NCBI RefSeq assembly: GCF_010015445.1
Contig: NC_053126.1
Location: 13,429,669 to 13,493,668, forward strand
From: Perca fluviatilis
Lineage: Eukaryota; Chordata; Actinopteri; Perciformes; Percidae
DNA: 64,000 bases
Direction of reading: 5' to 3'
In this document: positions 1-26,965 of the stretch, piece after piece
Position numbering within the stretch: position 1 is the first letter of the stretch
Layout of the letters: each line of letters opens with the position of its first letter
The notes under the pieces: model-generated
Seen by the model: only the letters and a program-made list of their open reading frames with translations
Databases searched by the model: none
Told to the model about the DNA's origin: nothing
Position numbers and translations under genes: made by a program

Positions 1-140
1 GAGTAATTCTCTAAACTGCTGACACTGCTATAGTGACAGTGTCTGGCCACATGGTGTTTTTCAAATCTAACATTACAAGTTTCTAATCAAAACGACTCAC
101 ACGCATCGGTGAAATGTGCTGCCACAACCATGCACATATC

Positions 141-172
<32 letters not shown>

Positions 173-1606
173 CGCAGCAATTATTAAAAATGTTTTTTTA
201 GTTTCTCTGCAAACAGTCTGCCAGTGGAAAAATCCAATCAAGTCCGAAACAGACTCTTCCCCGCTTCCTTTTCTCTTGCACCAAATATGTTTCCCTTTCA
301 GAATCAAAATAACAGAGAGTTATTTTCTGATCCTGCCGCACTACTGACTCACCTATACCCATGACCCCTCCCCCCTCCCAGTGAGGCCTGCAAGAATTTC
401 CTCCCTGGGATAATAATAACAAAAATCCACTAATTTCATGTGACCCCTGCATGACTGTTCTGACCCCCTCTGAGCAGACAAGGCTTTTTTTTTCTTCTTT
501 TTTTTATAACCATGTGTAAGGTCTCGGCACCGGACTGTGGTTCATCCACAGCATTAAAAGAATCCCTGAAATTTCAAAGCCTGCCTGGTCAAGGACGGTG
601 ATAAATGGCAGGGAAGTTGACCCCCCCTTTTGTCTTCCCTGGTCGCTATCCGGCAAGGTCAAACAGGGAGAGGACTAACAGGACGGGACAGCGGTCACAC
701 ATCGCACAGATGGAGGCAGACCTCTGCTTCCTCTCTGTCTGTTTCTCCATCTAGCTGCCTCTGTCTGTGTTTCTGACGGCAAAGCATGTAGCGTTGTGAT
801 CCAATAGCTCAACCAGACAGAGCACCTGCAACATTCTTCGACAACAGGCAGGCTTCATCGCAGGGAGCAGGGCCAGATCACTGTGTAGCTGTAAATAACA
901 CCACTGGAGACAGGAGCACCTGCATCCCTCTCTCCCTCTTTGTGCTGTGCTGAAATGCTGACCCAGAATATTGTGCACTCCCTTACCTCACAGTTGCTCA
1001 GTTTGAAGTATTGGTTAGCCCTTAGATCCTTATGTGCTTGATAATGGTTTAATTACCTGCTGACAAACAACGAAGATATGGGCGTAGCGTCTTGAAAACT
1101 TATATGTGCGTTTGGATCCAACTTGACAGAGTTATGTGCCACATGAACCAAAGGCAGAAAGGAAGATGAAGTGAAGTTTGACTTTGACAAAATGAGGCCT
1201 GTTAAGAAATGAAGTATAAATCATCTTCAAAGTGAACAGAAGCAGGGGGAACTGCAGGGCTCCATGGGGAGTTTGGGGAACAAGATGAAGATTTGGAAAC
1301 TGATATATGATATTTCTGCACAACTTAAACTCGCCAACTCTTTCAAGTCCCTGTTTTCTTTATTTCAGAAGGGGAAAAAGGCGGCTTACAAAAATAAATG
1401 ACACATGCTTGGTGAAAAATAAAAATATTGGTCATAAATTTTAGATGATGTCAAGGGTTTGAGGGAAAATGAAAGGCGGGCCAGTGGTTAGAGAAGCCAT
1501 CGTGTTCTGAGGTTCTGTAGTTTATATATGGTGGTGTTTGCTTATGATTCGCATATGGGATTCATTTTAAAGGGGTATTCCACAGAGGATTAACAAACTC
1601 CTAACA

Positions 1607-1695
<89 letters not shown>

Positions 1696-3217
1696 ACATC
1701 AGCTGAGCCTCGCTGTGTTGTGGTTTGCCATGGTGACGGGGCATCACAATATCTGCAGGGCTAGAGTATAAAGAGGGGACCTGACCGTGAATTAGCAGGC
1801 ATATCTACAACCAGGCTTGTTAACAGTGAATATGCTGTCTTGGTTAAACTCTGTAAAAAGTACCTGACCTACAGTAGCCTAGAGGAACAGATCAGCAGGA
1901 GAGCGGGTGGGAAAAGTAGGCTCTGTGTCTTTTCATCTTGTCTGTGCATGGAGAAACTTTTGCACGTGTCACAACGACCAGTATTCTGCTGAATGCACAT
2001 ACATGCTGCCATACATCCGCGTGTCTCCTGCGTGCCTGCCCTTTGTCATGAATGACAGCTGCATATTGCTCACTGCTCCACTGAACGACAGATGAAGAGA
2101 GGAGAAGAAAGGCAGCATAGCAAACTCTACCTGACTGCGAGGGGTCGGCATCCCATGCACCCCCTGTGTTTGTTTTCCTGTTGCCATAGCAACATCAGTA
2201 GCTGTTGGGGGTGGGCTCCCCACTGGATAGGAATCCATCGCCTGGCTTATGGCTTCTTAAAGTGGAGTCGTGTGTGTGTGTGTGTAATTGATGTATGCAG
2301 TGGTGGACAGATGCGGACATGCACTGTGTAACGAGCCCCCGGGAGCGTGCCCAGGCCAATAAAACCAGGTGTATCTCGCCTGGCTCCAGGTGTCCACCTA
2401 GTCATTACACTGCACCACTTTTTCCGCTCTCTCTCTTTCTCTCTTGTCCAGCCCTAATGGTTGTTTTCTGTGCATGTATAATATGCGTGTCTGTGTATGT
2501 GTACGCTAATGTGTGTGTCTGCCACTGTTTGTCACGTTATTTCCACTACTGCCTTCCTGGAGCTCCTGCAGTGTTTAAGTGCCAGCAAATGGCTTGGCCA
2601 TAGGCAGGGATTTCCCCCATCAATAACCATCAAATGAGTGCACAGTGCAGTGGGTAAGCTGTTTTTGAGTCTAGGCAGCTGAAGAAATGAGAGCAAGTCA
2701 TGGTTGTTCAGGGCTTGCATGGATGTTTAGCCTCAGAAAAATGTGTCCACACACTTAACTAACACCCTGGACTCAAGATATGCATAACAAGCTTTTTTTC
2801 CAGTGTGTGCTCAACACTCAATTGCAAAATAAAAACATTTGCAAATGTGCCTCGCAGACTGGAAGTCCCTTAGCTCTCTTTCCTCCTCACAATTCCTGGA
2901 TTTTTAACACTGAGGATCTTTTCTTGGCTTAACACCTGCTTTTCTTCCTACATTGATGCCAAGCTATGCTCCACAATAGCTACTATGTAATAGCTATTAT
3001 GAAAAGATAGTACGCCCCCTAGTGATAGAACTCTGGTATTTGTTAGTCAAAGCTCAGTGAGCGGGTGTGTGTTTTGAGTAAGGGAGCATATGTGGAGGTT
3101 GCGTTGAGTATTTCTTGCTCACACACACACTTGAGTCCCCCTCACCACCCAACTCCTCATCACCAGACCAAAGTAAACACCCACAGGGCACTTTACCTGC
3201 TCAACCCTCCACATACA

Positions 3218-3252
<35 letters not shown>

Positions 3253-3701
3253 ACCTTCCATCTCTCCCTGTTCCTATCCAGCCCTAATGACAGGCTGCGA
3301 GAAAACAGGAAAAGAGGCCATGATCCCAGTGATGGCATAGAAAGTAGCCTGAGCTGCAGTTCTTTGTCTAAACATGAGCTCACCACACCACTGGCTGACA
3401 AGTGACAGCAATATCACACACATTAATGTCTGGAGATGGAAAGTTCTCACTCTGAGTTTTTGTATCTTGTCGTTTACTCAGTTATCTTTTGTGTAAAATA
3501 AGCGACTGTAAGGTTTTTTGTGATGGTGTGCTGTGGAAGAGAAAGGGGAGTGAGAGCAGAAAAGGGAGATTGAGAAGACTTGATGTGCAGTGGGGTTCAC
3601 TGATAGACAGAGCAAACATTCAAGGCAAATACTTCTCACAGCACTCACATCTGCTAGAAACCAGACAAGACAGTCTTATAATACTTCTCCCTCTTTCCCA
3701 G
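1..3701 (+). other. DNAAF5 intron (5' part of gene outside window)
   Basis: No exon was recognised here. The first DNAAF5 exon in the window begins at 3702 with an AG acceptor, so this stretch is read as the intron before it. It holds a poly-T run (about 138-167), a (CA)n tract (about 1615-1692), a short (TG)n at about 2272-2285 and a (CA)n at about 3221-3250. No open frame resembles the HEAT repeats expected in the preceding exon. Confidence 0.7.
1615..1692 (+). repeat. (CA)n microsatellite
   Basis: About 39 CA units follow a short CT run. Confidence 0.95.
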
Positions 3702-18099
<14,398 letters not shown>

Positions 18100-18903
18100 C
18101 ATGATCGTATAATAAGACGATGGCGCATTTTTCACTTAAGGACTTGTTCCCCTTAAAATGAAACTCAGTAATTAAGTAGCTACTTGCCTTAAATGCAGCA
18201 TTTTGACCCTCGTGGGTAAGTAGATGACTGATTTCTTTCAAGTTGTAGGTAACCTTTTGAAAATGCTTTCTTTATATATAAATATATATAAAAATTTCAA
18301 ATGACATAAATCTTGTACGTTTAAATGTGTGACCATCATTATTTTTTTAAACAAACATACATGTTGAACAACGTAGAAAAGAAAGAAGGAACAAAAGAGA
18401 AGATGCCTGAAAATGCCTTTTAATGCAGAATGTCTCCTTCACCATTTGTCACAACAGTTGCATGTATTCCTGTTATTGTTATCCTTTGGTTCCTTTTGTT
18501 TTAATGGGAATGTTTACGATGCACTGTGGTTGTGTTTAAATGTGTTTAGTGATACACTCAATACAAATTCTTTGAGCATTCCTGCCTGCACCCAAACTCC
18601 CAGCACCCCTCTGCCTCCAGATGTTGCGGAGTCTGAGATAAGATAGGTCATGTGATTGTTGTCTTCAAAATAAAAGTATTGGGGGTTTTTTGTTTAAAAA
18701 AAAAAAAAAAAGAACTTAAATATTGAGATGTGTTTAAATAAATCTGATTTTTTTAAAAATGGAGTGAAGCCATCATTTCACACATTTCTCCTATGGTCAC
18801 ATTTCCTCAATACCTCTATAAGCTGTATGCTATTTAAACACAATGGGCTAAATGTAATTTTTATTTTGAATGTTCTGGCCGGATGCATTCTAAATAAAAA
18901 AAT

Positions 18904-18956
<53 letters not shown>

Positions 18957-19175
18957 TACATATATATTTCAAACTTGATATTGACGATAGCAGTGAAGCT
19001 GCCTCTCCTCCTTCCTCCCATGCATCCTCTTTACAAGAGCTCTCTGACCACCTCCACCATGTAGTCACCTGAGTGCTGACAGCAGAGCTTTCTCCATGGC
19101 ATCTTTCTAAACAACGACTCTTTCATCCTCCGGTCCGATCGAGACATACAGCCAGTATATAGGCCACCGTTCGTC
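18100..19175 (+). other. DNAAF5 3' UTR and GDE1 upstream region
   Basis: This spacer between two genes on the same strand contains the DNAAF5 3' UTR, an (AT)n tract at about 18,906-18,955, and the presumed GDE1 promoter and 5' UTR. The last 150 bases are richer in GC and CpG than the AT-rich DNA before them. No convincing TATA box or other site was singled out. Confidence 0.5.
18669..18674 (+). promoter_or_regulatory. Probable DNAAF5 polyadenylation signal (AATAAA)
   Basis: An AATAAA hexamer lies 570 bases after the DNAAF5 stop codon and is followed by an A-rich stretch. It is the first canonical hexamer in the 3' region and lies before the GDE1 start, so it is a plausible transcript end. 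No transcript evidence is available. Confidence 0.5.
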
Positions 19176-22100
19176 ATGCTGCAGATCGGAGATGAGGTGG
19201 TGTATTTCTCGGCGGTGTTTCTGCTGGTGGTGTTGGGGACGCGGAGCGCCACTGGTGCCTCCCTCCTCACCGCATTCCTCTACGTCTTCATGGTGATGTT
19301 CCGGTTTCCTCCGGTGCCAGGGGACCAGGCCGGCCGCGTCCTCCGGCCCAGGGCTCCATCAGGCGGCGTCCCGGTGGTTGCGCACCGCGGAGGCAGCCAC
19401 GATGCTCCGGAGAACACCTTGGCAGCGATCAGAGAGGTGACATGCAGGCATCTGTTTAGATGAAAATATGTAGCTCTGTGCATGTGTACTTATATAGCTA
19501 AAGTATACTACAGATATCTAACACCTACATGAATCATATGCTATATTTAGTTTCTGAATACATCTACAGCACTGCAGGTGCAAAGGAGCCCCTAAATGAA
19601 TAAAAAGGGATTTTCCTGAGTGATTTTGTGTCGTAATAAATATATTGATAGCTTTAGCTGCTTAGGCTTTGCATGTCGTGACTTCCCTTTTTTGCAGTGG
19701 AGGCAGAGTACCATATTCTGAATGGACAGGGAGGCCAGCTGGTTAAGTTTGTATCAGATCAGTGGCTCATTGTGCTATTTGAATTCTAATGTACCCTTAA
19801 AAATTAACTGTTTATGAATTGAGGTCCACTTCATGACTTGTAAATAATTTCTTCCCTCACTTTTTCTGTTGTGTTTTTGTGTTTTTTTTTTTTTTTTAAC
19901 CTACTGAAGGTGCTGAGTCAGCTGTCCTTGTGGTGTCTCATAACTGTCCTACATGCATATATGCAGTTAGCATCTTATGCTCTAATTAAGCTCATACCTT
20001 TCATCATCACCTCTGGAAGGATTCTGACAAGCTATTGTTCAGCCTCTTCTTGATCCATTAGCCTATTTAACCTGCCCTTGTAGGCAGCTATTGAATGTGG
20101 TGGAAAAGCTGACATAATAAATCCTGCTCAAGCGTTTGTACATGGCACAGTGGTGAAACAGCTGTTCTCCGATTCAGTAATGAGAGCTCCAGTTTGCTGC
20201 CACTGAACCTTGTCTTTGGTATTACTGACCATGGAAAAGTATGTCTGGGTCGTACCTACATTTGTATCATAGGTATCAAAAAGAATTTATATTTTCTAGT
20301 GACAATTGTATTCATCCTTCTGATGCGGAGGGGGGGGGGGCGTTATTCTTGGATCTATTTTTCACTGTAAGTGATTTGAAATTTAGACGGCAGGAGTCCT
20401 CCCCTAGGTGTCACTTTTGACTAATGATTATACTGTATTTACAGTAACATGGTTACTCATTTTTTTGTTATCAAGCTAAGAAGCCCAGCTACATTCAATT
20501 CATGTTTTATTGTTTGGGAGTATTTAGTGATGCTTTTATTCAAGTTATTATTTTTAAGGGCGATTGGTAAACCATTGACTACCAGTCAAACACGGAAATG
20601 AGAACAGAAACATTCTTCTGAACATTTACTATAAAAGGCGAGGGCTACAGAGAGTGAGGCTCAAACATACATTACTGAGGTGTTGTGTCTCACGAGACTG
20701 AGGTCAAACAACCGTTTGCTGTCTTTGTCTAAAACTGGAGCAGCCAACCATTTAACTTGAAACTACTATGTGTCCTAGAGACAACTTAAAAATCAACATG
20801 CTCCATTTGAATGCACTGATAGTCTCTACCCTCTTCATCTTTCATGTCACACATTCAGTTCACAGCTCCTGTACTTTCCATGTGTCTGTAGCACTGGAGA
20901 ATGTGTATAGTACCCACAGATATGGAGGATATATCCTTACTGTTAAATGATGGTACTGACTCACTGTGTCACACTTTCTTACTTATGCAGGCTCATTGTT
21001 TCATGTTGTTCAAAAACCCAAGCCCATTTTGCAAAGGAAGCTGTATTTTCATTTTCTTGTCCCCCTGTGATGTCCTTCTTTAGGCCAGTAGGAACGGGGC
21101 AACCGGAGTGGAGCTGGACCTGAGTTTCACAGCCGACGGAGTGCCCGTGCTGATGCATGATGAGACTGTGGACCGCACCACCAACGGCTCTGGACCTGTT
21201 AGCAAACTGCAGTTGGTCAAACTTAAGAGGCTAGATGCTGCTGCTTGTCACAGGCTGAAGTATGCTGCATATTAAAGAGTCATTTCCTCTCGTCTAAGCA
21301 TGTGAATTAAATGCTTAGATTTCTAAAAATCTTAGCTTGTCATTTAATGTTTAAGTAAAGAAACAAAGGATAGTGTGTCCATGAAATAAGATGAAAAAAT
21401 CTGTGAAGATCCTCATATTAAAAGGTTTGAGATGGAGAATAATAGTTTTCATATGAGTGATCCCTTGCCCCTCACAAATATGTCACCATTTGAAGTAGCT
21501 CTTCTCACCAATTTTAAAGACTTAAAATAAGGGTGCAGAGTTAGAACGTGAAAGAGTGATACAGCAGGAATGTTACCTCAGTTTTGCCTTAAAAACCTGC
21601 TGTGATTTCTTTTGTCTCCAGGGACAAGTTCAGTGGTGAGAAGGTCCCAACTCTGCAGGAGGCGGTGGAGGAATGCATCAGACACCAGCTGACTATTTTC
21701 TTTAATGTCAAAGATCAACCTGATAAGGTACTGAATATGAAAGACTCCAGATAAATGTATGCGTACATGCATATTTGGACCAATGATGTTATCTGGCTGT
21801 AGCCTACAGACATGCTCAGTGCAGAGAAATTACAGCTCTGTCTGTTTAATTCAATCAGCCCTCCAGCCATAAGGCTTTTCTGACCTACACTTTGAACCTT
21901 CTAGGAGGCACTCATTTATGTAATCTCTTTAAATAAGCCGGTTTATTATCAGATAGTTAAATACTGTTCTATAAGTAATTTCTTCTGTTTCTATGGAATA
22001 TTAATAACTTATCCTCTTTTCCAGGCTGCAGCAGTGCTTCATGAGATGTATAAGAAGTTCCCTGTCCTTTACAATTCCAGCATTGTTTCTTCCTTTGAAC

Positions 22101-23088
22101 CCAAAGTCATCTACAAGGTAACAAAGAACATTACTGATTAACTTAAAATGATAATCATCGTCTATAGGAAGCTCTTTGGGGCGCCCTGGTAGCTCACCAT
22201 GCATCAAGGCTGAATCCTTACCACAGCGACCGTCGGTTCAACCCTAACATGGGCCCTTTGCTGCATTTTATCCCCTCTCTCTCTCTCTCTTAGCTAAAAC
22301 CTAAATATGATATGCATTTCTGATTTGTTGCTGCTTTAAACTGAACCATCATAGAAGTAAACCTTAATTAGACTGTTTCTGACTAAAGACCTCCAACCTC
22401 TTGCGGCCCACAGATGCGTCAGACTGACCCCAACGTGGTAACAGCTCTTATCCACCGCCCCTGGAGACTGAGCCGCTTTGGCGATGGCACTTCTCGGTCC
22501 CTGTCAACATCGGGTCAGCTGTGGATGGGGGTTCTGGACGTCTTGTTGGACTGGGCCCATCACCACATACTGTGGAAACTCTGTGGGGTCTCTGCCATCT
22601 TCATGCAGAAAGACTTCATCTCACTGTAGGTGAAATCTAATGTGTTTTACCGTTATGATGCACGGGCGCAAAGTTGTATGCGAGTCACAGGGTTTAAGAA
22701 TGTTGAAAGATGAAAGATGTTAAGACAAATCTTGATGTTGATCTTGTATGTATATAATCTAAAAAAAAAAAAAAAAAACAAGGATGATTCAATAAAATGC
22801 TATCAAACCCTTTCCCAAGTCATAAGTAGACACTGCTTTATTTAAGGGGTTCACTATTCTATGTACTAAATACTTATCTGGCTGTGGGTATTGTTCCTTA
22901 TTTACTGAGCTGTATTTTGTTATTTTCCTCCCGTACGTAGGGACTACGTTCAGTACTGGGCAGAGCGAGGTGTGGAGGTGGTGGGCTGGACTGTTAACAC
23001 CGCTGTGGAGAAACACTACTACCAAAACCTGCTGAAGATTGGTTACATCACTGACAGTCTGCTGGAAGACTGTGATCCTCATTACTAA
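19176..23088 (+). CDS. gde1: Glycerophosphodiester phosphodiesterase 1, complete, 6 exons
   Basis: This membrane enzyme hydrolyses glycerophosphodiesters (for example glycerophosphoinositol and N-acyl-glycerophosphoethanolamine) to glycerol-3-phosphate and an alcohol. Exons are 19176-19436, 21084-21259, 21622-21727, 22025-22117, 22414-22625 and 22941-23088, with phases 0,2,0,0,2. They total 996 nt, or 331 codons plus TAA, the same length as human GDE1. The ATG at 19176 opens the only frame that gives an N-terminal hydrophobic segment (about residues 8-42). The GDPD catalytic signature follows: HRG (His70), PENT (Glu79), ELD (Glu97, Asp99) and a HD motif (His112). VVGWTVNT and YITDS near the C-terminus are also family hallmarks. 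All key residues are present and no break was seen. A SINE lies in intron 4. Confidence 0.96.
22170..22296 (+). repeat. tRNA-derived SINE fragment in GDE1 intron 4
   Basis: An A-box-like TGGTAGCTCA and a B-box-like GGTTCAACCC are followed by a tail with CCTTTGCTGCA and a (CT)n run. This layout is typical of a tRNA-derived SINE common in spiny-rayed fishes. A related copy lies at 8356-8492. The exact ends are estimated. Confidence 0.6.
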
Positions 23089-25352
23089 ATGATCGCACCC
23101 ACACGTACAGGGAGGATTAAAATCCCAAGTGTTTAGACTTGTTAAATAGAACATTTTACAGCTTCTTGGAAAAGTTGGAAGTTAGATACTCTTTGGTTAG
23201 ACATAAGACTACACAACTTCTATAATGAATACATTTCCCAGAGTCTTGTCCTTTCAAAGACCACACAAATACTGAAATATGTAAATGAATTAATTATTAA
23301 GTGGAGGAAAGCTAGATATTTGGTGCTAACTAGCTCTGTAGTGGCAATCGAACAATCCAAGCTTTATATGATTTACTATAGAGGTAAGAACACATCATTA
23401 CCTGCAGCTAGCATGCAGGTAATTTCTCTTTTAAATCTACACACACCTTAAACTATGAAGACTGGGCTGTATACTTCCTAGTCTTTATCCTACTACCAGC
23501 AGCAATACCTCCAGCTCTCCTGGACCAGGGATTGGGATTAGGCTACCTTAAAGATCTTTTCTACCTTTTGTGCTGCTCTTTCAGAGGCTTTAAAGAGACA
23601 TATAGTTGTAACATTAGACATGTTGGCATCATATCAATGCTGGCTGTCATGATATGTATTTACTAATAGACTAGAAGATCTGTTGTTAATATTGTGACAT
23701 GATGATACTTGATTGTTCAGAAACTTGCCTTCTGTCATTAAGTGCCACAGCTGCACAAATACACCAGGAACTTTGAATTAAAATGATATCTGATTGTAAG
23801 CTTCAAAGGAGGGAAAGTAATGCACCACTGAATCCTGACACACATGTGGTGGGTGTGAGTGTAGGTGTCAAGGCAGAGACGAGTCAACATAAAGTCCAAA
23901 ATACTGTATTTGTATGATGTAACATCCTCATTATGAACCATCAAAGAACGAAAACTATTTTGTGATCATGGCTGTTGTAAAAAAAAAAAAAGTTGAGTCC
24001 AAATTTCATCCCATACACCTGAGAAATGTTTGACTACATACAATAAAACCTGTAATATATTGATTTAACTTGATATCACAGTGCTAGGAATGTAACTGAG
24101 AGGGAGAAATACTGATTCACTTCCTTTTATTTTAACTTGTTTTGCCTGAAAACATTCTTTACACCTCAATATATTTAAATGTGCTTATCAGAATATGCTT
24201 TTTTTTTAAGTATTTAAGGAGTTCTTGTCGTGCTAAGAATGTCTTGTATTGTCTTATATTCTAATAAGAGATACATCAACATAGGGTCACTCAACAAAAT
24301 ATGTTATGTTCCTTTTTAGGCAGAAATAAATCTTTAGAATGTAAATTCAGTTTGTAAAACTGATGGAAGTTAATAATGCCTTTTGGGTGAACGTCCTAAC
24401 TTCTTATGAATGTTAAAAAAAGTATCAGTATGCGAGACTTTTCTTTGTATTAATTTCTGTAAATGTTCAGCTGGGCGTCTCTGTCAACCCAGCTTTGAAT
24501 TTCACCACACACTCATTCAGTATGTAGTAAAGCTTGGTTGAATAGTAAACATGGCTGTGTGTATGTGATTGCATTGTGCACCTGACCTCACCTGCGTTGT
24601 GTACTGTAAACACAGAGACGTTGGGCAGATGGGGGCCACATGGTGGAGCAGACAAATGACCCTCATTGAATAAATTCTCATTCAAGTTCAACTCATCTGA
24701 CACCATTCGATTTGTTTGAACTTCACTAGACGTTTAGTTTACCTAGAATTTAGGAAATGAGGGAAGAAAATAGTGGACCTCAGCTCAGCCCCTAGTTGGT
24801 GTTACAGATTTCTTACAACCCGGGGACACTGTCTCTTTAAAGCACCGAGGGAGGCGTGTAGGACGTCGAGCGAGAAGTGGTGCGCTTTAACGGTGTGCGT
24901 TCAATGTCTTATGAATGACCGCCGCTGTTTCAGGTTATGTGACATTGTGGCAGTGCAGTACACTTGATGACCAAAGTGAGTTCGGGTAAAGGCAAGAGAG
25001 AGGGGGAGGGTCGCTGAATGAGATGTACCCCGGCGGCTGGCCTTTACGCAGAGAGGAGCGCGGCGCACAATTTGGTTTCCTGCGTGGTTAGCAAACAGCC
25101 CTTGTAGTCTGTAGTCAGCTCCGTGGATTTGCGTTGGGATCAAACTTTCGCACTGTGAGTGAAATTCAACCTGATCAGCTGAGGAGTGGACTGGCGCTTC
25201 TTCCCGTTGTTCATACATCGACAGATTCTGGAGGAATGTGTTTAACTTTAAAGTAGGCCAGCTCCACCTTTATCTGCTCCGTCTGGACTTCTTTTTTTTT
25301 TTTTTTACTTCAAAGTGCCAAACTAAACTTTTACATCGGACTCTTCCTGCGC
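23089..25352 (+). other. GDE1 3' UTR and MCRIP2 upstream region
   Basis: Several AATAAA hexamers (24,042-24,047, 24,325-24,330 and about 24,669) could end GDE1 transcripts. From about 24,830 to 25,350 the sequence becomes CpG-richer, which fits the promoter and 5' UTR of MCRIP2. A T-run lies at about 25,290-25,306. No other gene is seen. Confidence 0.5.
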
Positions 25353-25802
25353 ATGATGTACACAATTACAAAAGGTCCCAGCAAACTGGTCACCCAGCGA
25401 CGGACAGGTGAGACACATGGTCTGTGACTCAAACACGCTTTCAGAGATCCAGCAGACCAATCATCTTGCTTTCAAGTGGTTTTATTAAAATGTGAACTTT
25501 CTGTTATTTAGGGCCTACTCAGCAGCTTGACAACCAAATAAACGACTTCAAGCACAAGCAAACGTCCTGGAGTATGCCTGAGTAAGTGTGCAACTTTTGG
25601 AGAGACACCTCCTGGTAATAAAAACCCACCAAAATGCTCTCAGTAGTGCGTCTGTGATGCTTTGTCATGTGTGTTCTTTTGAAAAATGTCACAAGTTTGG
25701 CTGATTTTGCTGATTAACTGTGCTGGTTAAAACATGTTAGTGAATGACAGCTGTGGACGTCATCAGACAGCCCTTGTTCGTCCGCCTGAATGATTTACAA
25801 CA

Positions 25803-25880
<78 letters not shown>

Positions 25881-26895
25881 CCTTGTGGGAAGTCAAGGTG
25901 GCACGTTGTCCTTCATTCAGCTGTTGCAATCTCTGACTCCAACACAATCACCCATGCTTGAATTTAGGCCCAAGGGCTAACACTTTTGAGAAATGAGAAT
26001 TTTCAGATATTTATGTAGCATTTGCTGAAAACCTCCAGACTACTTTTGTGACACGCTGTTTTTTTTTTCCTTTTTGTACGCGTCAGCCTTCCTGCACCCA
26101 AGATAGTTTTCAACCGTCCCAACGGTAAGAAGTACCATCAGCCTGCTCCGGCTCTCCCTGCAGACAGCCAGCAGGAAGAGAGCTTCACGCCCGCGCACAA
26201 GGAAAACGTCAAATTTGTCTATGATGGTAAGGAAATTAGTCTTACTAAGTTAGACAGTCTAACTGGAAATACCAGAAGCTGAGACAACGCCTTTAACAGT
26301 CTCACTGGATCCAGACACCTGCCCCTCGTCGGCTTTTTTGTGAATGACATTGTTTTACTATAAAGTTGTTTAAATGACATGCCAACCTGCCCCCTCCCAG
26401 GCCTCTCCCACACACAGCTGCTCAGACACTGATAGCCATGATAGGCACCTAGCCAAAAAATGCTCTCACACTCGCATATCGTGCTCCTCATGACCCACGC
26501 TTGCACATGTGCTGAAGTACACAGCAAGTAAACCGCATTTTGGGCTTTTAACTAAGTGCCCACCAGCCACTTGTTGTCTAAATTTGAGCAAAGGCAACAG
26601 AGCCGTCTGCCAGGGTGAAGGGTTTTGTTGGATCTGTGATGAAACCCTAACGCAGTGACCTAGTTTTTGAAGTGTGTTCTTCTTTTTAACATTCACAGTC
26701 TCATACAGTGGCTCGGCTGCTCTTACTCTCTGTGTCCTGTTAGTTGCTGGCGTTAAAGCTCGGCCACAGCAGCTCGTAAACAACTCCAGTAACCTTGTCG
26801 TTGAGTGAACAAGGACACAAAGAAGGCCCGACTCCCCTTTTGTTCAGGGTTGATTTATTCTTTCACTCTCTGAAATACCCCAATACATGCAGCTA

Positions 26896-26965
<70 letters not shown>
